Assembly: GCA_021203305.1 (NCBI GenBank)
Contig: JAJQBK010000063.1
Coordinates: forward strand, 1-32,388
DNA: 32,388 nt
Reading direction: 5' to 3'
Source: Lachnospiraceae bacterium
GTDB lineage: Bacteria > Bacillota > Clostridia > Lachnospirales > Lachnospiraceae
Made by a program: the position numbers and the translations under genes
Notes under the pieces: generated by a model
What the model was told of the DNA's origin: nothing
The model's input: the letters and a program-made list of their open reading frames with translations, nothing else
Database searches by the model: none
Shown here: positions 16,844 through 24,058 of the stretch, piece after piece
Numbering within the stretch: the stretch's first letter is position 1
How the letters are laid out: each line of letters opens with the position of its first letter

Positions 16844-17000
16844 TTTTGAATGTTTTTGGATTTCGGGAGGCGCTGGATGTACGGGGGACATCCGCTTCCA
16901 CCAGGGACGCCTGCGGTGCAGCGCGGACCGTAGCGAAGCGAAGACCAAAGCGTGAAGAAATCCGGGGGTATCTTTTGAATAATATGGAGAAAAGGAAGAC

Positions 17001-17033
17001 GCGGGCCGGTGAAAAAATAACCGACCCGCCTTT
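17001..17033 (+). terminator. Terminator after the DUF4097 gene
   Basis: GCGGGCCGGT (17001-17010) pairs with ACCGACCCGC (17020-17029) with one mismatch; CTTTT follows. The 16844-17000 stretch before it contains no ORF that can be supported. Confidence 0.65.
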
Positions 17034-17110
17034 TATAAGGGAAAGTATCTGAATGAGGAATATTCATTCAGTGGAAATAGCGGAGATTTCGCGGCAGTTC
17101 CTAAGGAAAG

Positions 17111-17695
17111 TCACTTAATCTGAAAGAAAAATCCGGCCTTTTTTAGTACAGGCCGCAGCGCGTTGTACACCACAACCACGACCACAGTGCCCACCACGGC
17201 GTTGATGGCGGTGGCGCCGGCAGACCAGGTGGCGAAGATTTTGGCCACCTCGCTGGGAACGCCCAGAATATAATTTTTATAAAAATATCCCACGACAGGG
17301 TCGGCGATTACGTTGAAGCCCAGGGAGACCACGCTGGCGATCAGGCTCCATTTCATCACATAGTTTCTGGGATGATCCTCAGTGATGTGGGCGACCCTGT
17401 GGGCGATGAAGCCGGCGATCAGGCCGATGCAGAACTTCAGAATGAAGGTCTTGGGAGCGCTGGTGACATAGGTGGGGTCCATCAGGTCGGCGATGGTCAT
17501 GCCGAGGGAGCCCGCCAGCCCGCCGTAGACGCCGCCCAGCAGCAGGGCTGCCAGCACGCAGAAGGCATTTCCGATATGTAAGGCGGTGGTGCCGCCGGGC
17601 ACAGGGATCGGAATTTTGATATAGGTAAACGCCACGTAGCAGAGGGCGGCCATCAGGCCGGTGATGACGACTTTGGTAATTGCGTTGTCTTTCAT
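17111..17695 (-). CDS. ECF transporter S component
   Basis: A 194-residue integral membrane protein with about six hydrophobic segments, typical of the substrate-binding S subunits of energy-coupling factor vitamin transporters. The ITKVVITGLMAALCYVAFTYIKIPIP start and the block HIGNAFCVLAALLLGGVYGGLAGSLGMTIADL are characteristic of the ECF-ribofla_trS-like group. The substrate cannot be assigned; riboflavin, pyridoxine and hydroxymethylpyrimidine carriers are all related. No EcfA or EcfT gene is nearby, so it must share a module encoded elsewhere (group II ECF system). The ATG at 17695 is chosen because AAGGAG (17708-17703) is seven bases upstream, while the earlier ATG at 17701 is too close. 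A palindrome-rich region upstream (17820-17883) may hold the operator. Confidence 0.88.
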   Translation of the reverse strand: MKDNAITKVVITGLMAALCYVAFTYIKIPIPVPGGTTALHIGNAFCVLAALLLGGVYGGLAGSLGMTIADLMDPTYVTSAPKTFILKFCIGLIAGFIAHRVAHITEDHPRNYVMKWSLIASVVSLGFNVIADPVVGYFYKNYILGVPSEVAKIFATWSAGATAINAVVGTVVVVVVYNALRPVLKKAGFFFQIK

Positions 17696-17868
17696 AATCA
17701 TTCTCCTTGATAGTCTTAACTCATTTCAACTCCGGTGATCAGCCTTTGAAAAAGTCTCTGAAAAGAGCTGGCCCGGAATTCGCTGTTGTCTTTGTTCAGT
17801 GCACTCTACACAAAGTATATTCAAAACTGGCATTTTAAAAAGTACCAAAAACAGTTATTTTGATAATA

Positions 17869-17883
17869 CCAGTTATAAACTGG
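17869..17883. promoter_or_regulatory. Palindromic operator candidate
   Basis: CCAGTTATAAACTGG has perfect CCAGTT/AACTGG arms around ATA. Partial copies of the same half-site occur just to the left (AAAACTGG at 17823-17830, CAGTTAT near 17862). On the minus strand a TATACT -10 box follows, so the sites would lie upstream of the ECF gene promoter. Confidence 0.5.
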
Positions 17884-17948
17884 CAGGAAGAGTGGAACAT
17901 GCCGGTTTTTTTAGGAAATGGAGATTTGCAGAAAAAGAAAAATACCGC

Positions 17949-17978
17949 GAATGAACCTTCATAAAAAAGCACATACTA
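17949..17978 (+). promoter_or_regulatory. Sigma-G promoter of the spoVA operon
   Basis: GAATG (17949-17953), an 18-base spacer and CATACTA (17972-17978) match the forespore sigma-G consensus gHATR-N18-CATWHTA at every position. It lies 18 bases before the spoVAA start codon, so the transcript would start just upstream of the ribosome binding site GGGAG. Confidence 0.75.
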
Positions 17979-17996
17979 TGTTCGGGAGCGTTATTT

Positions 17997-18605
17997 ATGG
18001 AAAAACAAATCTACATCCAGTGCAGGCAGCACAGCGCGGTAAAGGAGGGGAAGGTTCGTCTGAAGGACCTGGGAGAGGTCTTTTCCGCTCAGCCGGAGTG
18101 GGCCGCGAAGGCGAAGGCCATGGCGGTGTGCACTCTGCAAAAGCCCGGAGACCGGGCGGTCATAAGCAGCCTGTATCTCATAGAAAAAATCAAGGCGTTG
18201 ATCCCGGAGTGCGAGGTGGTAAATCTGGGGGAGGCGGATGTGATTGCGGAGTGGGAGCCGGAGCGGAAGCAGAATCTGTGGAAGCTGGCCTTTATCTGCC
18301 TGATTGTGTTTTTCGGCACGGCTTTTACTATCATGGCCTTTCACAATGATGTGGACATCCGGGGAATTTTTGACCATGTCTATCAGCTGAGCGGCGCAGT
18401 CGCGCCGGAAGGCTTGGGAGTGCTGGAGGTATCCTACTGTATCGGGCTTTTTGTCGGTATTACCGTTTTTTTCAATCATTTTGGAAAAAGAAAAAAGAGG
18501 AACGATCCCACGCCGGTACAGGTATCTATGTATACCTATGAGCAGAATATAAATCAGTCCATTATGAATGCCGCAGACAGGGAAGGGGAGGAAAAAAATG
18601 GGTGA
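17997..18605 (+). CDS. spoVAA: Stage V sporulation protein AA
   Basis: A 202-residue protein of the SpoVAA family, part of the SpoVA channel that moves dipicolinic acid across the inner spore membrane. It begins MEKQIYIQCRQHSAVKEGKVRLKDLGEVF, a typical cytosolic SpoVAA N-domain, and continues VVNLGEADVIAEWEP before two hydrophobic segments (about 97-117 and 145-161). The GLFVGITVFFNHFG segment at the end of the second is conserved in this family. GGGAG lies eight bases before the ATG, and the sigma-G type promoter lies directly upstream. The 3' end overlaps spoVAB by eight bases. The assignment rests on family style and on the two spoVA genes that follow. Confidence 0.87.
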   Translation: MEKQIYIQCRQHSAVKEGKVRLKDLGEVFSAQPEWAAKAKAMAVCTLQKPGDRAVISSLYLIEKIKALIPECEVVNLGEADVIAEWEPERKQNLWKLAFICLIVFFGTAFTIMAFHNDVDIRGIFDHVYQLSGAVAPEGLGVLEVSYCIGLFVGITVFFNHFGKRKKRNDPTPVQVSMYTYEQNINQSIMNAADREGEEKNG

Positions 18606-19029
18606 GCTTTTCTTTTGCGGCCTGCTGGGTCTGTGCGCCGGGATTCTGACCAGCGGCGGCGTAACCTCTGTGCTGATGGCGGTGGGACTGACTCCCAGGT
18701 TTATCGGCCGGGTTCACGAGGCCAGGCACATTTATCTTCTGGAGTCCATGATCATCTGGGGCAGCGCGGCGGGAGGCGTGCTGGGCGTTTTTTATGATTC
18801 TCTGGTGGGAATCCTGCGGCCTTCTCTGGGGCTGGTAATACAGATATGCTGCGGCTTTTTTGCAGGGGTTTTCGTGGGAAGCCTGGCCATCGCCATCGCA
18901 GAGATGCTGGAGGTTTTTCCGGTCTTCACCCGCCGCCTGCGTCTGGAGCAGGGGCTGCCCTGGGTGCTTCTGGCCGCGGCCCTGGGCAAGAGCGCGGGGG
19001 CATTCGCGTATTTTTATTTTCGGTTTTAA
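18598..19029 (+). CDS. spoVAB: Stage V sporulation protein AB
   Basis: A 143-residue membrane protein with four hydrophobic segments, matching SpoVAB: GGVTSVLMAVGLTPRFIGRVHEARHIYLLE is the recognisable block, followed by GFFAGVFVGSLAIAIAEMLEVFPVFTRRL. The ATG at 18598 is chosen over an upstream in-frame ATG at 18568 because GGGGAGG sits immediately upstream at normal distance and the translation then begins with MGELFFCGLLG. It overlaps the end of spoVAA, consistent with coupled translation. SpoVAB acts with SpoVAA and SpoVAC in dipicolinate uptake during sporulation. Confidence 0.87.
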   Translation: MGELFFCGLLGLCAGILTSGGVTSVLMAVGLTPRFIGRVHEARHIYLLESMIIWGSAAGGVLGVFYDSLVGILRPSLGLVIQICCGFFAGVFVGSLAIAIAEMLEVFPVFTRRLRLEQGLPWVLLAAALGKSAGAFAYFYFRF

Positions 19030-19135
19030 GAGACTTTGCGCAAAAAGAGCCGCGAAATAGGCGGCGGAAGGCAGTATATCGGGCAGATTATGAAAAAAGG
19101 CTTCAAAAGTGCTTCGGCAGAAGGGAGTTATTATT

Positions 19136-19579
19136 ATGGAAGAAAAAGAAAAGCAGGACTATCAGGAGTATATCAATCAGATTACGCCCAAACACAACTT
19201 CTGGCTGCAGCTGGGCAACGCCTTTGTGTGCGGGGGTATCATCTGTACCATCGGGCAGTTTATCACCAATGTTGCCATGAATATGGGGCAGGATCAGGAC
19301 ACCGCGGGCACCATATGCAGTGTGATTCTGATTTTGTGCAGCGCGCTTCTGACCGGGTTCAACCTGTATCCGTCCATCGTGAAGTGGGGAGGCGCCGGGG
19401 CGCTGGTGCCCATCACCGGCTTCGCCAATTCCGTGGCGGCTCCGGCCATAGAAAATCAGGTTCAGGGGCAGGTGTTCGGCATCGGGGCCACCATTTTTAC
19501 CATCGCGGGGCCGGTGATTCTGTACGGTGTGTTTTCCAGCTGGGTTCTGGGGCTGATCTACTGGCTGACGCTGCTGTGA
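19136..19579 (+). CDS. spoVAC: Stage V sporulation protein AC
   Basis: A 147-residue SpoVAC, the mechanosensitive membrane component of the dipicolinate channel. Recognised by ITPKHNFWLQLGNAFVCGGIICTIGQF at the start, then GAGALVPITGFANSVAAPAIE and FTIAGPVILYGVFSSWVLGLIY, all conserved across SpoVAC/SpoVAEb. The ATG at 19136 is selected because AAGGGAG lies eight bases upstream; an ATG at 19109 has none. The length is normal. The gap of 107 bases from spoVAB holds no gene. In most Firmicutes spoVAD and spoVAE follow directly; here they do not, and the sequence switches to a repeat array. Confidence 0.92.
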   Translation: MEEKEKQDYQEYINQITPKHNFWLQLGNAFVCGGIICTIGQFITNVAMNMGQDQDTAGTICSVILILCSALLTGFNLYPSIVKWGGAGALVPITGFANSVAAPAIENQVQGQVFGIGATIFTIAGPVILYGVFSSWVLGLIYWLTLL

Positions 19580-19640
19580 GTCATTCCTGTTACTATTCAC
19601 AGACGCTTCCTTCCGCATGAGCAATCCCGCCCGCCTCGCA

Positions 19641-19748
19641 GCGTCCGTGAACAGCAACTTTATGCCGTCCGAGAACAGTAACTTTGTATGCGCTTTGTAT
19701 GCCGCCTGTAGACAGCAACTTAGTGCCGTCCGAGAACAGCAACTTTGT
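19641..19748. repeat. Degenerate 24-bp repeat array after spoVAC
   Basis: Four related units of 23-24 bp lie at 19641-19663, 19664-19687, 19701-19724 and 19725-19748, each with the core CCGTCCGAGAACAGCAACTT or a close variant. They form two tandem pairs separated by 13 bases. On the minus strand the 24-bp period gives eight-residue repeats such as TKLLFSDG, but that ORF has no ribosome binding site. Confidence 0.8.
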
Positions 19749-19749
19749 G

Positions 19750-19778
19750 TTGCCAAAGTGTATAAAATGTGATATAAG
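19750..19778 (+). promoter_or_regulatory. Sigma-A promoter for the PRD regulator gene
   Basis: TTGCCA (19750-19755) and TATAAG (19773-19778), each five of six to consensus, are separated by 17 bases. The promoter begins at the edge of the last 24-bp repeat. Confidence 0.65.
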
Positions 19779-19875
19779 AGAGAAAGCAGTGCTCTTTTTT
19801 ATATGAAAATCTACCTGACACAATTCCGTACGATAAAAAAATTCCGCTGCAAAATTCCACTCCCGAAGGTAAAAA

Positions 19876-22512
19876 ATGAAAAAAACAAAAGATCTGGTGT
19901 ACGAATTTATACAGAAAGAGACCTTTTCGCAGAAGGAGCGCAGCCCGGGCTTTCAGACCTCGGAAATCGCTGACGCTCTGGGAATGCAGCGCACCAACGT
20001 GAGCGCGATTTTAAATATGCTGGTCAAGGAGGGGCTTCTGACCAAGACGAAGACAAGGCCGGTGTGCTATGCTCTGGAAAGGGAGGAGAGAGTACCGGCC
20101 GCGCCGCTGGCCTTTGAGAGTCTGGTGGGACATGACGGGAGCCTGCGCAAGGCCATTCAGCTGGCCCGGGCGGCCATCCTTTATCCCGGCGGCAGCCTGA
20201 GCATCCATATTATCGCCCGGCCAGGCGCGGGTATCAGCTATTTCGCAGAGCAGATTCATCAGTTCGCCGTAGAGCGGCGGATTGTGAAGGAGGACGCGCC
20301 CTACATTAAGGTAAACTGTCGTTATTATACCAAGAATATCAGCGTCCTGGACGACGTGCTCTTCGGAGACAGCGCGGGAATTGAGAACAGCAGCTTTGCC
20401 AAAGCCCAGGGAGGCATTTTTTTCATTGATAATGTGGATCTGATGAACGCGCGGCAGCAGGGACGGCTTTTCCGTTTCCTGGAGACCGGCGAGATCGAGG
20501 ACGCGGGCGGCGCTGTCAGCGTGGATCTGCACAACCTGATCTTTGTCTTCGCTCAGGCGGATACGGGCGATGAGCGGCTGGAATGGAAAAATCAGATCAC
20601 CATCGAGCTGCCGACCTTAGAGGAGCGCCCACTGTCCGAAAAGATGGACCTGATCAATCTGTTTTTCAGCGATGAGGCGGCCAACGCGAAATGCTGTGTG
20701 CAGGTCACAAGAGAGGCGGCCAGCGCTCTGCTGGGGACGCAGTTTGAGGGAAATATCAAGGAGCTGTGCGCCCAGATCAAGTCGGCCTGCGCGAGCGCGT
20801 ACATAAGAGTGCTGGAGGAGCCGGAGGATCAGATGCTGGTGTGCCTCGATGATTTTTCCCAGCTGGTGCAGCGCAGCAGCCTTCTGTATCAGAATAACTG
20901 GCGGGAGGTCAATACCCTCCTGGGCGACAGCAATTTTTTCCTGTATGAGTATGAGGAAGGGGAAAACGGCGCCGTTCGACCGAACCTGGCAAGAGAGGTG
21001 TATGACAATATCCGCGTGCAGTACGCGGAGCTGACAGGCAGGGGCGTCAGCACTGAGAGCATTCACAGTGTGATCGATACCTATATTTCCACCCTGATGA
21101 GCTCTCTGGCCACCAACAGGGAGAAAAATAAGGAAATCAATCTGGAGCAGCTTTCCAAGAGCGTGGACCAGCGCATCATCGATATGGTCAGCGTCTTTTT
21201 TGACAAATTAAAAAAGGACATGGGCCGGGAGTATAATTCCAACGTATTTTACGGTGTATGCCTGCACCTGAATTCTCTGCTGACCATGAATCCGGTGGAG
21301 CATACCCGGGTGACGGATGAACAGATTCGCGCCACCATTCAGGAATACCCCCGGGAGTACGCGGCGGTTCTGGATCTGGCGAATCATGTGGGGGAGAATC
21401 TGGGATTGTCGCTTGACATTGCTGAGGTGGTGCTTCTGACCATGTTTATTATCATGCCCAGAAACGAGGCGGGCAGGCCGGTGCTTTTGTACTGTATGCA
21501 TGGACGGGGCGCGGCCCGGTATCTGGCGGAGACCACCAACATGCTGACCCAGAGCGACAAGGCCTATGCCTTTGACATGGATCTTTCTACGGAAATCAGG
21601 CAGGCCATGGACGATCTGGAGGAGACGCTTCTGAAAATTGACCGGGGCGGCGGCGTCATTGTCATCTACGACATGGGCTCTTTTAAAAGCATGATAGAGA
21701 TGCTGCAGGAAAAGCTGACCATGAAAATACGCGCCATCAATATGCCCATCACCATGGTGGGGCTGGAGGTGGCGAGACGCTGCGACTGGAATGAGGATAT
21801 CGACCAGGTGTACCATCAGGTAAACCGGGATCTGGGAATCCTGCAGCGGACGGAGGAGCAGCACAAGAAGCTGATCATCACCCTCTGCTATACCTCTGAG
21901 GGAGGCGCGGCCCAGTTAAAGCGATATATCGACCAGTATTCCCGGCTGGGCTTCCGCACCGTCGCGCTGGCCGTGGCCAACAAGGACGCCCTGGTCAAGG
22001 AGGTCTTAAGCTTGCGCAAAATCTACGATATCCACGCCTTTGTGGGCACCTTCGACCCGAAGCTGTTCGGTATTCCGTTCATTTCCATCGCCACGGTTTT
22101 TGAAAACCGCAAGGAGGATCTGGACCGGATTCTGATGTTTGAGCCCATGGGGGAGCAGAAGATAAATTATGACGCTCTTCTGCGGAAGATGGAGGAGCAG
22201 TTTGAGAATATTTCCACGGATAAATTAAGGAAGGTACTGCCGGGCATCGTGGAGGAGCTGGGAGACTTTTATCAGATGAAAAATGAGGACAGAATCGGTA
22301 TCTTCGTCCATCTGGCATCCCTGATGGAGCGGCTGGCCATCGACGACCACTCCAAGGAGAATGAGGGCGACTCCGTCTACATCAGCCGCTACAAGAGCGA
22401 TTACGTCTTTCTCTCAAAGCTTTTGAAGCCTCTGGAGCGGCAGTTCAAGGTAATTATCAACGACAACGAAATGGGAACCATGCTAATGATAATAAAACAG
22501 GCGCAGGACTAG
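19876..22512 (+). CDS. LevR-like PRD/PTS-controlled transcription regulator with degenerate AAA+ domain
   Basis: An 878-residue regulator with LevR/DagR architecture. In order: a winged-helix DNA-binding part (about 1-65), an AAA+ domain (about 80-310), PRD1 (about 415-530, H464 in YGVCLHLNS), an EIIA-Man-like domain (about 535-650, H542 in LLYCMHGRG), an EIIB-like part (about 664-755, C671 in LIITLCYTSEGG) and PRD2 (about 765-878, H812). The AAA+ domain is unusual: the Walker A site reads IIARPGAGISYFAE with isoleucine in place of the essential lysine (residue 120), the Walker B site reads GGIFFIDNVD with Asn in place of Glu (N186), and the GAFTGA loop is missing. Sigma-54 activation by ATP hydrolysis therefore looks impossible. 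The PRD and PTS domains keep their phosphorylatable histidines. It probably controls the PTS/GH1 genes that follow. Confidence 0.88.
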   Translation: MKKTKDLVYEFIQKETFSQKERSPGFQTSEIADALGMQRTNVSAILNMLVKEGLLTKTKTRPVCYALEREERVPAAPLAFESLVGHDGSLRKAIQLARAAILYPGGSLSIHIIARPGAGISYFAEQIHQFAVERRIVKEDAPYIKVNCRYYTKNISVLDDVLFGDSAGIENSSFAKAQGGIFFIDNVDLMNARQQGRLFRFLETGEIEDAGGAVSVDLHNLIFVFAQADTGDERLEWKNQITIELPTLEERPLSEKMDLINLFFSDEAANAKCCVQVTREAASALLGTQFEGNIKELCAQIKSACASAYIRVLEEPEDQMLVCLDDFSQLVQRSSLLYQNNWREVNTLLGDSNFFLYEYEEGENGAVRPNLAREVYDNIRVQYAELTGRGVSTESIHSVIDTYISTLMSSLATNREKNKEINLEQLSKSVDQRIIDMVSVFFDKLKKDMGREYNSNVFYGVCLHLNSLLTMNPVEHTRVTDEQIRATIQEYPREYAAVLDLANHVGENLGLSLDIAEVVLLTMFIIMPRNEAGRPVLLYCMHGRGAARYLAETTNMLTQSDKAYAFDMDLSTEIRQAMDDLEETLLKIDRGGGVIVIYDMGSFKSMIEMLQEKLTMKIRAINMPITMVGLEVARRCDWNEDIDQVYHQVNRDLGILQRTEEQHKKLIITLCYTSEGGAAQLKRYIDQYSRLGFRTVALAVANKDALVKEVLSLRKIYDIHAFVGTFDPKLFGIPFISIATVFENRKEDLDRILMFEPMGEQKINYDALLRKMEEQFENISTDKLRKVLPGIVEELGDFYQMKNEDRIGIFVHLASLMERLAIDDHSKENEGDSVYISRYKSDYVFLSKLLKPLERQFKVIINDNEMGTMLMIIKQAQD

Positions 22513-22599
22513 GCACAGAAACCCGGGGCTTCAGCCCCGAGGAGCCAAAACAGGCCCAGGATTAGATTCAGAAACCCGGGGCTTCAGCCCTGAGGAGCC
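22494..22599 (+). repeat. Exact-period 53-bp tandem duplication with hairpin
   Basis: Two abutting 53-bp copies, 22494-22546 and 22547-22599, differ at only a handful of positions. The first copy includes the last codons and the stop of the regulator gene. Each holds a hairpin with arms CGGGGC and GCCCCG (GCCCTG in copy 2, where a G-T pair keeps the stem) around TTCA. A weak partial third copy may follow up to about 22630. Confidence 0.9.
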
Positions 22600-22634
22600 A
22601 GACAAAGACTGATTACAGAAACAGGTGCGGAAAA

Positions 22635-23288
22635 ATGAAAATAATGAGAACACTGAAAATCACAAGCGATGAATTTTACGACTATCTGGAAAACGATCTT
22701 TTGGAGACCGCCAACCAGACCAGGAGCAGCGGCAAGGTGCGGTTCACCCGCTCCAACATCCGCCCCGGCTTTAAGGTGAGCCGGGAGACCGGCGCGGCTT
22801 ACTCCCGGATTGACCTGACAGTCAGGGAGTATGTCCGGGGGAAGACCTACGCCGCCACCACCAAATCCGTGGCGGACACCATCGATCTCTCCTACACCAC
22901 CGAGACCAAGGAGGACGGGCTTTACGTGGTCTTTGAGCAGCGTATGCACAATTATGAGGCGAAGGAAATGAATAAATTCCTGCGGGCCTGGTCCGACATT
23001 ACTTATCTGCGCCGCATGAGCAACCAGCTCTACGATATCCAGAGCAAAATCACCCGCATCCGCAACGGCGAGGAGGAGCCGAAGCCCCTGCGCCCGCTGG
23101 GCTATGAGACTGCCAAAAACGTGGCCGAAAAGGTCAATGAAAAGCACATGAGCGACAAAAAGGCTCAGAAGAAGGCTGAGAAGGCAAAGATGAAGGAGGT
23201 CGTTGTCTCAGTGGAGCTGGCGCCGGATGATCCGAAGGCGATTAAGGCGGCGAAGCGGAAGGAGCGGGAGGCGAGGACTCAGAAATAA
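22635..23288 (+). CDS. DUF3284 domain-containing protein
   Basis: A 217-residue protein of a family commonly found beside PTS beta-glucoside genes. The N-terminal domain begins MKIMRTLKITSDEFYDYLENDLLE, which resembles DUF3284 starts, and continues through the strands RIDLTVREYVRGKTYAATTKSVADTI and GLYVVFEQRM. The C-terminus (about 170-217) is a lysine- and alanine-rich tail (KKAQKKAEKAKMKEV ... KAAKRKEREAR), probably disordered. No enzyme motif is seen. It lies between the regulator and the PTS promoter, in the same orientation. The ribosome binding site is weak (AGGTGCGG). Its function is not known. Confidence 0.75.
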   Translation: MKIMRTLKITSDEFYDYLENDLLETANQTRSSGKVRFTRSNIRPGFKVSRETGAAYSRIDLTVREYVRGKTYAATTKSVADTIDLSYTTETKEDGLYVVFEQRMHNYEAKEMNKFLRAWSDITYLRRMSNQLYDIQSKITRIRNGEEEPKPLRPLGYETAKNVAEKVNEKHMSDKKAQKKAEKAKMKEVVVSVELAPDDPKAIKAAKRKEREARTQK

Positions 23289-23392
23289 ACAAAATATACT
23301 TTTTGGCAAAATTTATACACTAAGTCAAAAGAAAGAGAAAAATCTTATACACGAAAATTATAAAAATTCTCAAAAGCCCATTTTATAAGAAA

Positions 23393-23407
23393 TTAAGAAA
23401 TTCTTAA
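23393..23407. promoter_or_regulatory. AT-rich palindrome upstream of the PTS genes
   Basis: TTAAGAAATTCTTAA is a perfect 15-base palindrome about 80 bases upstream of the PTS promoter. It could be the binding site of the PRD regulator. Otherwise the 273-base gap between the DUF3284 gene and IIA is AT-rich without an ORF that can be supported. Confidence 0.4.
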
Positions 23408-23485
23408 GAATGTGCAAAACTCACAAAAGAAAATACAGAAACTATTTTTCGACAGAAAAAGTGCTGTTGGGACAAAATAATCTGT

Positions 23486-23514
23486 TTGACAAAACGCCCT
23501 GTTTTTAGTATAAA
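23486..23514 (+). promoter_or_regulatory. Strong sigma-A promoter of the PTS operon
   Basis: A perfect TTGACA (23486-23491) is followed after 17 bases by TATAAA (23509-23514). No sigma-54 type TGGCAC-N5-TTGCA element is seen in this gap. TTTGACAAAAC occurs at the -35 box (23485-23495) and again in the initially transcribed region (23527-23537). Confidence 0.8.
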
Positions 23515-23561
23515 TGAAACATAGGTTTTGACAAAACTGAACAAACAGGAGGTGAATAAAA

Positions 23562-23894
23562 ATGGCAGATACTGAGAATGAGGTTCTGGACGGCGAGATG
23601 ATAGCAATGAGCATTATCGCCAGCGCCGGCGACGCCCGCTCGGACGCTTTCGCTGCTCTGGCCGCGGCCAAGGAGGGCAACTTCGAGGAGGCCGACAGAC
23701 TGCTGGCGGAGGCCAAGGAAGCCGGCGTCGGAGCCCACAAGGCCCAGACGGATCTGTTGTTTGCGGAGGCCAACGGCAACGCTCCCGAGATGAACGTACT
23801 GCTGGTGCACGCACAGGATCATTTCATGACCAGCATGCTTGCAGAGGAGCTGATCCGCGAGATTATCGATCTGTACAAGCTGTTGAAGAAGTAA
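23562..23894 (+). CDS. PTS lactose/cellobiose-family IIA component
   Basis: A 110-residue all-helical EIIA of the Lac/Cel family, which passes phosphate from HPr to EIIB. The active-site block is VLLVHAQDHFMTS with the phosphorylated histidine H83. The start MADTENEVLDGEMIAMSIIASAGDARSDAF and the DLLFAEANGNAPEMN segment are typical. An ideal ribosome binding site (AGGAGGTGA) lies upstream, and a strong sigma-A promoter precedes it, making it the first gene of the transport operon. The exact sugar (cellobiose, chitobiose, gentiobiose or other beta-glucosides) is not visible in this subunit. Confidence 0.95.
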   Translation: MADTENEVLDGEMIAMSIIASAGDARSDAFAALAAAKEGNFEEADRLLAEAKEAGVGAHKAQTDLLFAEANGNAPEMNVLLVHAQDHFMTSMLAEELIREIIDLYKLLKK

Positions 23895-24006
23895 GAATCT
23901 GTTAGGAAATCATTTTAACAGCTTCTGATCAGCGAATGTAACAGTTGACCGGCAGCTTCCGGACGGATTCTCCTGATACATATAAAAGGGGACGGGAGCT
24001 GTTCGC

Positions 24007-24024
24007 CGCGGCCTGCAGGCCGCG
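24007..24024 (+). other. GC-rich hairpin between IIA and IIB
   Basis: CGCGGCCTGCAGGCCGCG is an 18-base perfect palindrome able to form a 7-bp GC stem with a TGCA loop. It is not followed by a T run, so an mRNA processing or stabilising role fits better than termination. A weaker hairpin (CTGTTA ... TAACAG) is just after the IIA stop. Confidence 0.6.
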
Positions 24025-24058
24025 AGAATTTCAGGATTTGAGAAGGAGAAATAACACT

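Noticed and set aside
16844-17000. A possible small RNA or gene remnant after the DUF4097 gene
   Set aside because: Some GC-rich pairings are possible, but no promoter, ORF or convincing fold was found.
17702-17830. A tetrahydrofolate or preQ1 riboswitch upstream of the ECF S component
   Set aside because: Short GGAGTTGAA-like and AGAGT pieces occur, but the conserved cores and pairings of these riboswitch classes could not be built.
19593-19823. Minus-strand ORFs with eight-residue repeats after spoVAC
   Set aside because: The repeats result from the 24-bp DNA repeat. No ribosome binding site or promoter supports translation, and the promoter of the regulator lies inside the stretch.
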